This document shows, piece after piece, positions 9,949 through 20,349 of a stretch of 64,000 bases of DNA. The notes beneath the pieces are model-generated. The model saw nothing but the letters and a program-made list of their open reading frames with translations. It ran no database searches and was not told the DNA's origin. The translations under genes were made by a program, and so were the position numbers. Position 1 is the stretch's first letter, and each line of letters begins with the position of its first letter. This DNA is from Mycogone perniciosa (Eukaryota > Ascomycota > Sordariomycetes > Hypocreales > Hypocreaceae): contig JAOALB010000148.1 of assembly GCA_025331125.1 (NCBI GenBank), positions 62,001 through 126,000 on the forward strand, given 5' to 3'.

Positions 9949-11788
9949 GGTCTAACTTCAGCCCAAGAGTGCCCTCTATGCTCGCACCTATTGAGACTGA
10001 TAAAATAGCAACTTAGGTTCTCTTGCAGGGTGGCCTTGTGCAATGGCCACATTGTCATGGTGATGGACGAGTAACGACATGTCTTGAGTGAGGTTTTAAC
10101 ATACCTGCCATGTATTGCATAAGTAGAAAGGAAAGCTAAACATCCGACCGACAGCATCCTTGAACCTGATTAAAACCTTCTCTACCTCCTCCACCACAGC
10201 CCTCATATGTGCCTTGGTCTTTTCCTGGATGCTTTTCTCCAGCGCCTCCGCTTCCCCTACTCCAGCGCAGCCCTCTTCCTCTCTTCTCATCAGTTCCTCG
10301 ATAGCTTTTATTCCAGTTTCAAAATGATGTCTGGGATTTTCTTGTGCTTGTTCTATAGCCTCAAGACGGAGACTCTGTTGGTCAGGAGCTACCTGCCCCT
10401 TGGGCGTTGGAAGGGTGCGGCGCCCATCTGGCATCACATCATCTCTGAGTTATTAGACAAAAAAAGATTATCACCCCGCATGTTGAGTTCAATGTTTGCT
10501 TCTCTGACTTAGTGACTAATAAGTCCCCATCAGCAGATAACTTACCTTCTGAATACTCTTCTTCAGCTGTTTTTTGCTCGTCCTCCGTGATGGATTCCGA
10601 CCGGAAACGAATTGTGGAAACAGAGCTGTTAACTGAATCCACATCGGCACCACCTTCTTCTGTTGCACGCGGAACCGCAAAAATGGCGAGTTGCTCTAGA
10701 TGTGCCGCCAAATGTCTTTCGAACCCCTGGCGCCCGGGTTTCCTCTTTGCTCGAGGGGCAACAGACCAATCGTCACAGAATGGACGGCTCTGTGCGTCAA
10801 AGTCGGTTGGACAGTTTCTCCCAGGGGCTTTTAGGGTTTGTAGCTGATGTGCAGAAAACTGGCCATGCGTGTTGAGAATATATGACCTTGGATCCGCCCC
10901 TGCTGAGAGCCATTCGTGACTGCATAACGAGCAGGCATACTGAGACCCGTGATGATCTAATTCATGCTCAAATCAGGAATCTCGGTCTCCAAACATCTCC
11001 GAATCACACCCTGCTCCTCCGATTGTACATAAGCAGGGCTTTAGATCTCGGAAGGCATATATGCTAGGACACATTAGTAATGTATAGTAATGGATATCGG
11101 GATTTGGATTGAGACATGCATACTGCCATCTATTCTCTCGCTTAATGGACTGTAGAGTGAAATAAATAGGATACTCAAAAGCTTCACCATTCTTTAAGGG
11201 ATCAGCAAGTCGAGGTAATGCGAGGCTTGAAAGGGCATATGTTGTGGTGGATGCCGAGAAAAGAGACACCGCGCCGTCTTCATCCTCGTCAACCTCAACG
11301 TCAAATGTTAGTTGAAGCTTCTCAGGATGCAAAGTGGTTGCTTTACTGGACTGTAACACGGTTATGGCCCCTTCGGCTTCATGTTGGCCAGTAGTTCCTT
11401 CATCTAGGGCGAGACGAGTCCTGTGATCTCTGCAGTACGTGACAAACCGCCTGCGTTTGGCAATGGCTCGGCCTAACCGCTCAGCTAACCAGGCTTGCTC
11501 CTTTGGTTTAAGTTTTGGGTGCTTCTCTCTGACGTGAATAAAGTTATAGGTGTCCGGGAACGTAAGTTTTGACGACTGGAGAGCCCGTTTGAAGGGATCT
11601 TCGGGAGTCACCTTCCTTACGAGCACACCTATTCGGAAGAGAATTTTTAGAGATTCTGATATCAACTCAAGATTCACTTGGAATTCCTCGAATGGCCCCT
11701 TGTTGAAATCATCGCATCCAATCAAGTCCTTGGATATGTCAACGTCTATTATGACATCGCAGTTTGTCTGTTTCCCTTGCGCTATCAT
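9949..11788 (-). pseudogene. decayed C2H2-like / ubiquitin-like-domain (ULD) fungal protein
   Basis: Remains of a large accessory family with a helical N-terminus, C2H2-like fingers and a ULD. From 11788 the frame gives FIHVREKHPKLKPKEQAWL and FVTYCRDHRTRL. A 60-nt intron (11064-11123) leads to YAFRDLKPCLCTIGGAGC and EMFGDRDS. An in-frame TGA follows at 10973-10975, where the family normally has Trp (DSWFEHE). After it the same frame continues with the rest of the finger region and HLAAHLEQLAIFAVPR. A second intron (about 10450-10548, with the acceptor CAGAG chosen for frame) leads to a coiled segment and the start of the ULD (RFKDAVGRMFSFPF...CNTWQ). The middle of the ULD is missing: the frame jumps to a remnant of its end (SSITMTMWPLHK). 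The stop plus the deletion make it a pseudogene. Confidence 0.75.
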
Positions 11789-11918
11789 GGTTGCTGTTGG
11801 GATGTTAACTCCGCAATAAAAGGCAAGGGGTCTGCTACAACGGCTGAATTATCGAGGTAGAGAAACTTTCATCTTCTATGTCTTGGGTTCTCGATTATTA
11901 ATAAATGACAGCCCACCA

Positions 11919-11947
11919 CCCTGAATCACGCTTACTGCGATTCAGGG
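11919..11947. repeat. perfect inverted repeat (9-bp arms)
   Basis: CCCTGAATC and GATTCAGGG flank an 11-nt loop. It lies between the two divergent pseudogenes. It could form a hairpin or bind a dimeric regulator. Nothing else marks it as functional. Confidence 0.5.
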
Positions 11948-11959
11948 GAACCCGGGATT

Positions 11960-12660
11960 AGGTATTTATCAGCCAATTTCTAGTCTATGCAAGGATCTCA
12001 AACAGCTGGATGGATCATACCGCGTTTACCTCTCATTAAATGAGGAAGACAGTCGATATCCCGTGTACACTGTCTCTTCCTAGTGTAGAGGCTCCATCGC
12101 CTCTATTACGCTCGATGATATTATCCGAGGCCATGCATCCCCCCCGCCAACACATCGTCAGCGTTACGCCATATCCCTTATCTTAGCATCCTCGTTCCTC
12201 TAACTGATCGAAACGCCCTAGTTAACCTCCCCCTTTCATCGGGTGATATCACCTTCCTCTGTAACCCTACTGATGCAAATGTATTCTTACTAGATCAGCC
12301 CCATATAGTGCACGGTTTCACCACTACCACGTCAACAGATGAGATGACTACAAGTCTCACGCAGTCTCTGGACCAGCTTAGAATTCTACTGCTGGAATTA
12401 TGCTTCGGCAAAAGTCTGGCAGATCAACCCTCGAGAAAGGCATGACCCAGGGGAGGGAATGAAAAGGAGCAAATCGTGTTCGATGTTATGGCTGCGAGAG
12501 ATTAGCAATGCGAAGTGATTGAAGAAGCCGGCTCAGCCTACTCAGAGGCCGTTGCCTGGTGTCTTGAGGGCAGTAGGAGCACACCGTCGGAGGTTTAGAG
12601 GCAGGAAAACAAATTTGCTTTTTGGCATATCAGTTTATTAAAGAACACCGACGAAGCGAG
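11960..12660 (+). pseudogene. decayed DUF7580-type gene
   Basis: No long open frame remains, but pieces in different frames follow the DUF7580 order. First come ISSLCKDLKQLDGSYRVYLS and the stretch ending ITLDDIIRGHASPP. Next is RYAISLILASSFL, then TAA at 12201-12203 and TAG at 12219-12221, where the family has Gln (FLQL) and Trp (TPWL). After a frameshift come GDITFLCNPTDANVFLLDQP and LRILLLELCFGKSL. After another shift come EKEQIVFDVMAARD, TAG at 12503-12505, EAVAWCLEGSRS and TAG at 12596-12598. Both late TAGs sit where Trp is expected. DUF7580 proteins are fungal accessory proteins, often near NLR-like or HET-type genes; their role is unclear. At least two frameshifts and four stops make this a relic. 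It lies head-to-head with the C2H2-ULD pseudogene. Confidence 0.7.
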
Positions 12661-13520
12661 TCGAATTCCCTTCTCTCATACTGCTTGGCTCATTATGCTG
12701 CAAGACTCGGTACATTAGTTGCCTGTCCAGGCTAGAGAAGCTCAAGCTGTGATTTGTTTGTTATAGCGTTGGTTTTTCTTAACCATACCGCGATTGTTCA
12801 AGGTATTGTAGCCAGCAACATGTCGGACTATTGTCGTATCGATGCCGAGTCCCGAAACCTCAAGGTTGTCATCCTGGATACTATTCGCGGAAGTCTGAAC
12901 CTCCTCGGCGATTAGTTTTAGAGTCTTGTTTAACAAGCAGAATCTATCGATCATAAGATGGTGTTTTTGCTGTCAGCTGAAGGAATAGTGTTGCCACATA
13001 AGTGGCAATATTCCTTATAGTGGATAAACTGTATGAGGGGCGCTGGAGAAGTTCCACGCACACTAGGTATTAAGACAGCAGCTAGTTCGTACAGCAGTGC
13101 ATGAAATAGCGGAAATATCATTTTCGCTTGGCAATACTCGGTATACTATTCGGTATTGATACTCCATATCGATCTGTGAAACCTTCCATAGCCCCATGGG
13201 GAGACTATACACACATACCTCGCTAGTATTGAGCCCCGTGGGGAGAAAAAGGTGGGGATGGTCATCATCTGTCAGACCTCGGGAAGTTTCAAGGCAATTT
13301 CGGGATACTATTTGGGGATGTGATTCGGCTTTTGCAGGATGCAATTCCCGACTGAGTTCAACTAAGGCTATTGAAAACTATCAAATTCCCATTTTGCAGA
13401 TATCTGCATTGTTTCTTTTACTCCGATGATGTATGGATAGAAGCCCGAGCCCACATTACGAAGAAAGCTCTAATTACTCTTCTACATATTCTTTCTCTCC
13501 CAGAGATACCCATCGATAAA
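12661..13520. other. intergenic with an imperfect hairpin
   Basis: A 70-codon open frame at 12742-12954 on the minus strand is unassigned. An imperfect inverted repeat lies at 12980-13016. The rest is upstream sequence of the cupin gene. Confidence 0.5.
12980..13016. repeat. imperfect inverted repeat / hairpin
   Basis: AAGGAATA-gtg-TTGCCAC pairs with GTGGCAA-TATTCCTT across a 4-nt loop. The stem is 15 bp interrupted by a 3-nt bulge. It lies about 500 bp upstream of the cupin ATG. It may be an operator-like site or the remnant of a small inverted-repeat element. Confidence 0.5.
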
Positions 13521-14224
13521 ATGGATTCTTTGTTCCCGGATCCCAGGCGAATCGTCACTGGCCACAATCCTGAAGGGAAGTCAATCGTGGTCGCAGACGG
13601 TACTGTTCCCTGTCTCCCAATCAACACCAAGGCGAACTTTGCCGTTCTATACGAAACCAATGAATTCCCGGTGTCAAATGACGGATGGGTTGATCCAATC
13701 AAGAATCGAACCACCGATTTAGCAAATGAACGAGGAATAGTTCTCAGGGTTGTTGACATTCCACCAAAGGCAGAATCTGTGAGTTCAAAAGGATCCTGGC
13801 AGTATAACGCGATCTGATTCGATACTTTAGGTGTTTCACAGGACAGAATCTCTGGATTTTGGGATTTTGTACAAGGGTGAACTTACTTGGTATACTATGC
13901 CCTTTCTATTATGTTGGATACTTTGCTGACCCTTTTTTTCCCTTCCAGTTTCCTTGACGATGGAGTTCGCGTAGATATGAAGGAGGGCGACGTCTGCGTC
14001 CAACGAGGCACCATTCACGGATGGATTAATAACTCCGATGAGCCCGCAAGAATCTATTTCATTTTGTCCGGTATGACTCGCATATCCAAACACGTGCCCC
14101 CAGAGATACTTGACTCTAATCTAACATCATGACAGCTGCCCACCCAGTTAATATTAGCGGAACTTTGCTAGGAAATGCCGGTTATTCAAAGGAGGAAATG
14201 GAGTCTGGCGGTGACTCAAAATAG
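13521..14224 (+). CDS. small single-domain cupin protein
   Basis: Four exons: 13521-13778, 13831-13889, 13949-14070 and 14136-14224. The introns are 52, 59 and 65 nt and all splice in frame, giving 175 aa. The N-terminal half is strand-rich. The cupin core follows: VFHRTESLDFGILYKGE is motif 1 of the fungal HRTxSxDF type, with one clear His. KEGDVCVQRGTIHGWINN is motif 2, with the G...RG..H...N pattern. Members of this family are small metal-binding or ligand-binding barrels often found in catabolic and secondary-metabolite clusters; the reaction here is unknown. It lies 566 bp upstream of an MFS transporter on the same strand and next to a Zn2Cys6 regulator and a fumarylacetoacetase-like gene, so it probably belongs to that module. 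The start is the ATG of MDSLFPDPRR; sequence upstream of it looks non-coding. Confidence 0.85.
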
Positions 14225-14790
14225 GTATCAGGAAGATGCCTGTAAATGCGTGGCTCCCATCATTCTATCAGCGTAATTATATATTGGTTGTTTTCTCCAT
14301 AGATGGATATACCAGGTAGACAAATTGTCAGCAATTCTACCATCGTGACCTATTAAGCGATTGGCTGTTATACGTGTATTAAGGCCATGTTAGATTACCC
14401 AGTTGAAGAAGCGGCGGATCTTCAAATCCATACTCGTAATTGCTTGTTTTTGTAGCAGATGTATTATGAAGGTGTACGCCTGACTTTACCCGCTAGTACT
14501 CCATAGCAGTATATTTCCTTTGGGAAGGTATATTACGCTATTATGAGGAGATACCTCACTATGACTAGATACATCGCCTTATGAAGAAATTACATAGTAG
14601 TTGGTTCGGGAAATGGTTCGGTGAATGGATGATTGGTTACTTACCCTTGTCCTCTATCCCCTGATTCTAGAACTTTGGCGTCATCCTATACGGGGTAGCG
14701 TTTGACCGATAGACTATAAGATAAGAACAGTGGCCACAACAGAAACTGTCAATTGAGAGCAAGCATCAAACCCTCTCCCGGTCTGCCAAC
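14225..14790. other. intergenic, cupin to MFS
   Basis: Between co-oriented genes; it should hold the cupin terminator and the MFS promoter. No gene and no clear regulatory motif were seen. Confidence 0.5.
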
Positions 14791-16898
14791 ATGGAGACTA
14801 AGATGGAAATCCAGGAGCTCGAGGTTTCTCGAGGGGGGGATGCTACAGCACCAATCCGCGCTCATCCTCATCATACCCAGACTGAAGCAGCTCATCTGTT
14901 CCGAAGTGAGTTGGCGCAAGCTCAGCTTGTCAGGAAACTTTCCATTTGAACCTTGATTGACAAGCTTGATAGAGGGAGAAAATGGCGAGTTCCTTGGTCG
15001 AGTGTTAATTCCTCGTCCAACCAATGACCCCAAGGATCCTTTGGTAAGAATATTTCATGCACGCGTTTTCTCGCGTCGAGAGCTAACTCGGTATCTAGAC
15101 CTGGTCGCAATGGCGGAAACACTTGACCTTTGCCAGCATACTATTCTTCGTATTGCTATCTAACTTCGGTGTCTCAGCCATAACGCCAGGGGTAGGGGAA
15201 CTTATCGAAGAATTCCATGTCACCCCCACCCAAACCAGCTATTTGATTACCTTTCAAATTCTTCTCCTCGGAATAGGGGTAAGGTCGATATGATTTGCTG
15301 ATTTGGCGAGTCTTGGCTGAAAGGTTCCCGTGCAGAATTTGTTTTGGATTCCGCTATCGCTCAAGATTGGTAAAAGGCCAGTCTGTGTGATCTCCAGCGC
15401 CTTATTCGTTGTCTCTTGTGAGAATCCACTGAGTGGCAATTTTCAATTCTAAACTAATTTTTACCAAGGCGTTTGGTCCGCTGTCTCAAAATCCTATGGA
15501 TCCCTCCTTGCATCTCGAATTGTTGCAGGGTTTGCCGGAAGTGCGTCTGAGGCAACGGGACCAGCAGTGGTGAGTTTTAAGAAAAAATGGGGCTTCGAAG
15601 ATATAGACGGAATACAGGCCTGCTGACGAGGTTTTGCATTCTAGGTCGCTGATCTGTACTTCCTCCACGAGCGAGCTACACTGACAGGGTTCTACACGTA
15701 TGCTATAACCCCATTTGCCTCACAGGGATATCAACACTGATATTTTGCTCACAGATTTATGATTGGGGGCGGAGGCGCCCTGGGCGGCATATTTGGTGGA
15801 TTAGTCTCCAATGCCAACCCAGATTGGCGCTGGCTCTTCTGGATGTGTGCCATCCTGAACGGCATCTGTTTCATCTTAATCGTGTTTTTCTTCCAGGAAA
15901 CAAATTTCGCCCGACCTCCAGAAGCTGAAGCGGGAGATGATGACGTGGAAGGTGATCACGAACCGGTTCATTCAAAGTTCAGCATTGGTGAGGTGCTGAG
16001 TCTGACTGGCTGGTACGATCGGTAAGTTCAACATATGAGTAGAGAAACTGAGGCACAATGGAATGCTAATAGGGGATGCGCAGTGAAACAAGCCTCTGGA
16101 TCTATGTCTATCGTCCTCTACAGCTTTTGTTCTACCCAACAATTCTTTGGGCAGCTATTTGCTACGGAGTGACTCTGGGATGGGTGCTCTTTCAATTGAC
16201 GGCAAACTCCACCCTTTTCCCTGAGGTGTATCACTTCTCACCGTTGGCTGTGGGAAACATCTACATTTCTGTGCGACTACCCTCCCTTCTTCATTCAACT
16301 CGTGTGCCCAAAACTTCTGGATTGTTCTTCTTGCTGACTAGACCGCCAGCATCTTGTTGGCGCAACATTCGGCTGCATTTATTCCGGGCCTTGTTGTGAT
16401 TGGTTTGTTGAGGTCATCACGAAACGACACTCCGGGTACTTCAAGCCGGAGTATCGACTCTTCCTCATGATTCCGCCGTTGCTGTTTGGACCTATTGGCC
16501 TCCTTATGTGGGGTCTTGGGTTTCATTATGTTCTTCACTGGTCTGTGCCGGTAATCGGTACGGGCATATCGTACGCTGTTCTTTGTGCGGTTCCCAATAT
16601 TGGAATCACATATGTTATCGACAGTTACAGGCCAGTTGCAGGAGAAGCAATGACCTCGCTAACTGCCTTCAAAAACACCTTTGCGTTCGGGTTTAGTTTT
16701 GCCGTCTATCCCTGGATTCAGAGGAACGGCCTGGATCATGTAGGTGTACCCCTAAGTTCACAATCAGCACTCATGCTTACAGCTTTCTAGGTCGCCATCT
16801 TTCAGACCGTTATTGAAGTTGTTATCTTCCTTTCTACCATTCCTGTGTTTATTTACGGAGAAAGACTGAGGAAATGGTCTAGTAAATTTGATGTTTAA
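14791..16898 (+). CDS. MFS transporter, DHA1 type
   Basis: Ten exons were assembled: 14791-14905, 14973-15043, 15099-15278, 15336-15417, 15469-15569, 15645-15697, 15755-16021, 16084-16270, 16350-16739 and 16791-16898. All introns are GT...AG (51-79 nt) and join in frame to 517 aa. After a hydrophilic N-terminus, TM1 is in the segment starting FASILFFVLLSNFGVSAITP. The loop 2-3 GKRP motif is visible in LSLKIGKRPVC. Later features are ASRIVAGFAGSASEATGPAV, the long central loop after FFQETNFARP, and the cytosolic DWFVEVITKRHSGYFKPEYR typical of DHA1 members. The final helices end in FIYGERLRKWSSKFDV. It is probably a plasma-membrane proton antiporter or uptake carrier; the substrate is unknown. 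It converges with the regulator gene 140 bp downstream. Confidence 0.9.
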
Positions 16899-17038
16899 TT
16901 TGTGTCAAGGGCCCAAGTCACTCACTGCCTTGTCGAAAATGCAGATTGAATCAATGTCAATGTCAGTTCAATCGGTATTCAGTTATCACAGGAAACAGGG
17001 GGAACCCTCAAAATTGTGGGGGTTCATGCTCTATATTA

Positions 17039-19164
17039 TTAAACTTCCTGTTGCATAAGCTCCGAGATCCAATCCTCTATGTGACCCAAGTGATCCATAT
17101 GTGATCCTTCCGTCGATAAGTCAACAGTTCCATCCAAATCGTAAAAGTCCATGTTCTCCGATGATACAAATGGATCCATGATGATTGGCAGTTGGTTGTT
17201 CGCCGCCACCCTTGCCTCGCTCGAGATCTGTGACATAACGCCTGCAATATTCTCGTCTTCTGCTAAGCCAATCCCCCGAGATTCTGAACCAACCAAACCT
17301 AAATCCCCTATGTCATCCTCTCCCCTTGCGACTGAGCCCTGGTCGCTAGTCATGATTGAGTTGTGGGCGAGAATGGAAAGTCGAGCCCTTGAATTAGTGG
17401 CGTTGAATCCTTTCATAGCTACTGGAGTCATGTTCTTAGGCTCATCCGTTAATGGGAAAGGCCGGGTAGCGTGGACTTTGTACAGGCCGCAGGCATATCT
17501 CCCCTGAAAAGTATCAGTATTGGCACGAGAATAGTTCAAGAGAGGGTGTGAGATCATACCAAAATCTTCAAAAATGCCCAGGAGTGGCTCAGAATTTGCA
17601 GCGTCTTGAGGTTTGCCAGAAGATTGCATACGGCGCGTTGTCTTATGTCCGGTTTTGAGCACCACAAGAAGGGGGTCTGAATCGCGCATGCACAGTATGC
17701 GGCATAGCCAATGAAGCTCGGCATGCTTCGCGCGTCCCATTCCAAGCTTAGGGCAGCGTCAAGCAAATGAGAGACAGCATTTGCATGCTCAAATGCAGTT
17801 TGTGCGGATAATTGTTGCGGATATGCAAATGTATCATCGCAAGAGCTCCAAGAGAAGAGCGGCACAATGGAGGAATGCAAGGAACACAGACACTGATGAT
17901 AAATGATGTGCAACAAAAGCAACCTTGGTAAGTCATGGGGGGATACTGAGGTCAAATTCGCGGGATCTAGATGAAAATATCCAGATAACTGAGCCCATGC
18001 CTGATGAATCCGTGAATCAAGCGCTTGGATCTCAACCAAGCGGTTGGATAAGCCCGAATCGGGTTGCTTGATGAGAGCAACAACCGATGACCATAAGGCC
18101 ATGGCTCTCACTAGTTCCGCGTAGATGCTTTGTGTGCCCTTAGAAGACTTCAACGAGACCCCTTGTTGCGGATTTCCGAGCTGAAAGTCATGATCGTTGC
18201 AGGGAAGTCTCATGTTCAGCATAGTTTCTGTGGGCACTTTGGGGAAGAGACTGTCTGTCTGAAACGTGCACAGCAGGTAGCAGGCCCAGAACCTTCTTCT
18301 TCGGATCTCCGCCTCTAGCGGGCTTTCTTTTCCTTGTCGATCAGGAGGATTTCCAAGGATCCAAGATGTATTGGCCGCGCAAGCTGCTCACCAATCACAT
18401 CAGCGAATGTCATAGAGACGAGGAATGACCAATCCTACCTGAATGGACGACCGACCGTTGGAACTGGCCGACGCTATACCAGAATAGGGAGAGATTAAGG
18501 AAGACAACGATATTGTCCTGGCAGGGGGATTCGACCTCTCGGAATGCGATACGACTAGCCGCTTCTGCCCATTCATGGCTGAACTGGCTGTCCACCAGTA
18601 TCGGAGATCCTTTTGGATCTATGTAGAATCTGCGAGGCACGTGGTCAGAACCAGGGGATATTGTAGGTAGGAACTCGATTCCATACTTCGAGGCCAAGGC
18701 GCAAATACTGAGTAGTACATCGAGTCGTATGGCGTCAGACTCCAGGGCACAAACCAGGGAGGGCCTGTGGAACAGAAGGTGGGCATTGTAGAGATGCGTG
18801 AAGTATAGGTCTATCAAAGTTGGGAGAAGCTCTGAGGGTATGCCAAAGTACCGCTTGTCAGGTTCGTGAAGGCGCGATATGGTGGGCTCTGTGGGCGCCG
18901 AGGGCGTGGAAGAGAGCGGAGACGGAGCTGGACCAGCACGACTGTGATTTTTCGTAGGCGTGTATACGCATGGCCGGCCTAGACGCCTGCATCTCTCGCA
19001 AATTGGTTTCTGGCCGCAGCATCGCAACTGTTCGGCCCGACAACGATATCAGCCGACTGTACTCCGTATTCTATTCGGGACTGAGGGATAGGCTTGGCAT
19101 AGTGTTGATGACTTACCTTCTGGGCATTACAGCTGTCGCACGACCGTCTTGGCCTTCCAGGCAT
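17039..19164 (-). CDS. Zn2Cys6 transcription factor with fungal-specific regulatory domain
   Basis: Four exons on the minus strand: 19164-19117, 19027-18439, 18383-17560 and 17503-17039. Introns are 89, 55 and 56 nt, and the product is 641 aa. Intron 1 splits the zinc cluster. After splicing the N-terminus has CDSCNAQKLRCC then CERCRRLGRPC, giving C9-X2-C12-X6-C19-X5-C25-X2-C28-X6-C35. A Ser/Pro-rich linker follows. The middle-homology region begins near YFGIPSELLPTLIDLYFTHL and includes RRRRFWACYLLCTFQTD. The acidic C-terminus is a likely activation region. Nuclear DNA-binding regulator. Its place between the MFS and FAH-like genes suggests it controls this module. Intron 1 contains a TACTCCGTA word (19060-19068). 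The frame is intact and the start is the ATG before the cysteine cluster. Confidence 0.9.
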
Positions 19165-20349
19165 CGAAATGTGGACTCAAAAACAAGAAGGAATCCTGAT
19201 TACAACATTCGGGGAATGCGAACGGAGTCGGGGAATGCTGCAGGATTCGGCAAATGAAGGGGGGATCCCATTCCTTTTAAACTTGGCAGTGAGGCTGAGA
19301 GCTTACATCATCCAAAAATCAAATCCAATACGTCGACGAAGCCAACGGAATGCGGGGAACGCCAAATGCAGGAGTGATTGGAGAGAATCGACGAGTCTAC
19401 GGAATACTCCGTGTTTACTATGACATTAGACTCTGGACAGAATGGTGTGCTTCGTAAACAAGAACAAATGAAACCCTGGTTCTAAGACAGCCAAGACCAT
19501 TATACCACGTTTTGTATAGCGTCGGAGGCAAGAAGCATACTCCATACCCCATGAGGCCGTTAAGGCCGCATAAGGTCTTTGGCTGGTGCCTCCAGCATCT
19601 ATACCTAGGAGGTATATGGAGTAGAGAGCATCAAGTCCCCAATTGATACCAAGCGTTTTGCCGAATCGGGAAAATACGAGGATTATTAGGAGTAACTCTA
19701 GTGTCTAAAATCCAATCTGTCCAGTCCAAGTAGGGTACTCCGTAGTGTCAGATGGATTAAGGCATAACCGGTATAGGGACTTGCCAAAAAGGAGCTATTT
19801 ATTACTAGTTGTATATAGTATAATACCTACGGAGTACTCCGTACTACTTCGCAAATGCAAGACATAGTACGGAGTACATCTAGGACATGATATTGAAGGT
19901 ATAACAGGTATGAAACTTTTGAAAACATGAATATAATGAGGGTAAATTTGTTGCTGTTTTCTGAATTTAAGTAGATACTATAATAGTATTCCTGTGTTAC
20001 ATCCTATTTTATTGAGTATTACGTGGGCTTAGGCGCTACTATGCGCAGTATTCGCGCAATATACAGGGTACGGACTAGTATGTAACTTATACTTCGTACT
20101 AATAGTAATCCGTAGTTCTACGAAGTTCTATCCCCGATTATTCCCCGAGATCCACTCGGACTCGAGAGGTTGGACTTTGGACTTGGGGTTATGATTCCTG
20201 TAACCCCGCATCATCATTCTATTCGATGTGGATATATAAAAGAGTGTGCAACGGTATTGCAACTACTTTACCTCAACTCATCCCAGTGCTGAACTCAAAT
20301 CAGGTAGTATAAAGTAGTTGCAGACCTACTAGTGGCATATTCCGAGACA
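19165..20349. other. 1.2 kb divergent promoter region, regulator and FAH-like gene
   Basis: Shared upstream region of two divergent genes. It is AT-rich and contains several TACGGAGTA or TACTCCGTA words (about 19736, 19829-19843 and 19868) and a TACTTCGTA word near 20092. A TATA box for the FAH-like gene lies at 20231-20240. No coding frame is seen. Confidence 0.6.
20231..20240 (+). promoter_or_regulatory. TATA box of the FAH-like gene
   Basis: GATATATAAA about 110 bp before the ATG at 20350, a good spacing for a fungal core promoter. Confidence 0.5.

Noticed and set aside
13371..13817. Earlier start for the cupin gene (13371)
   Set aside because: The extra 50 residues are not cupin-like and the ATG at 13521 begins the conserved part.
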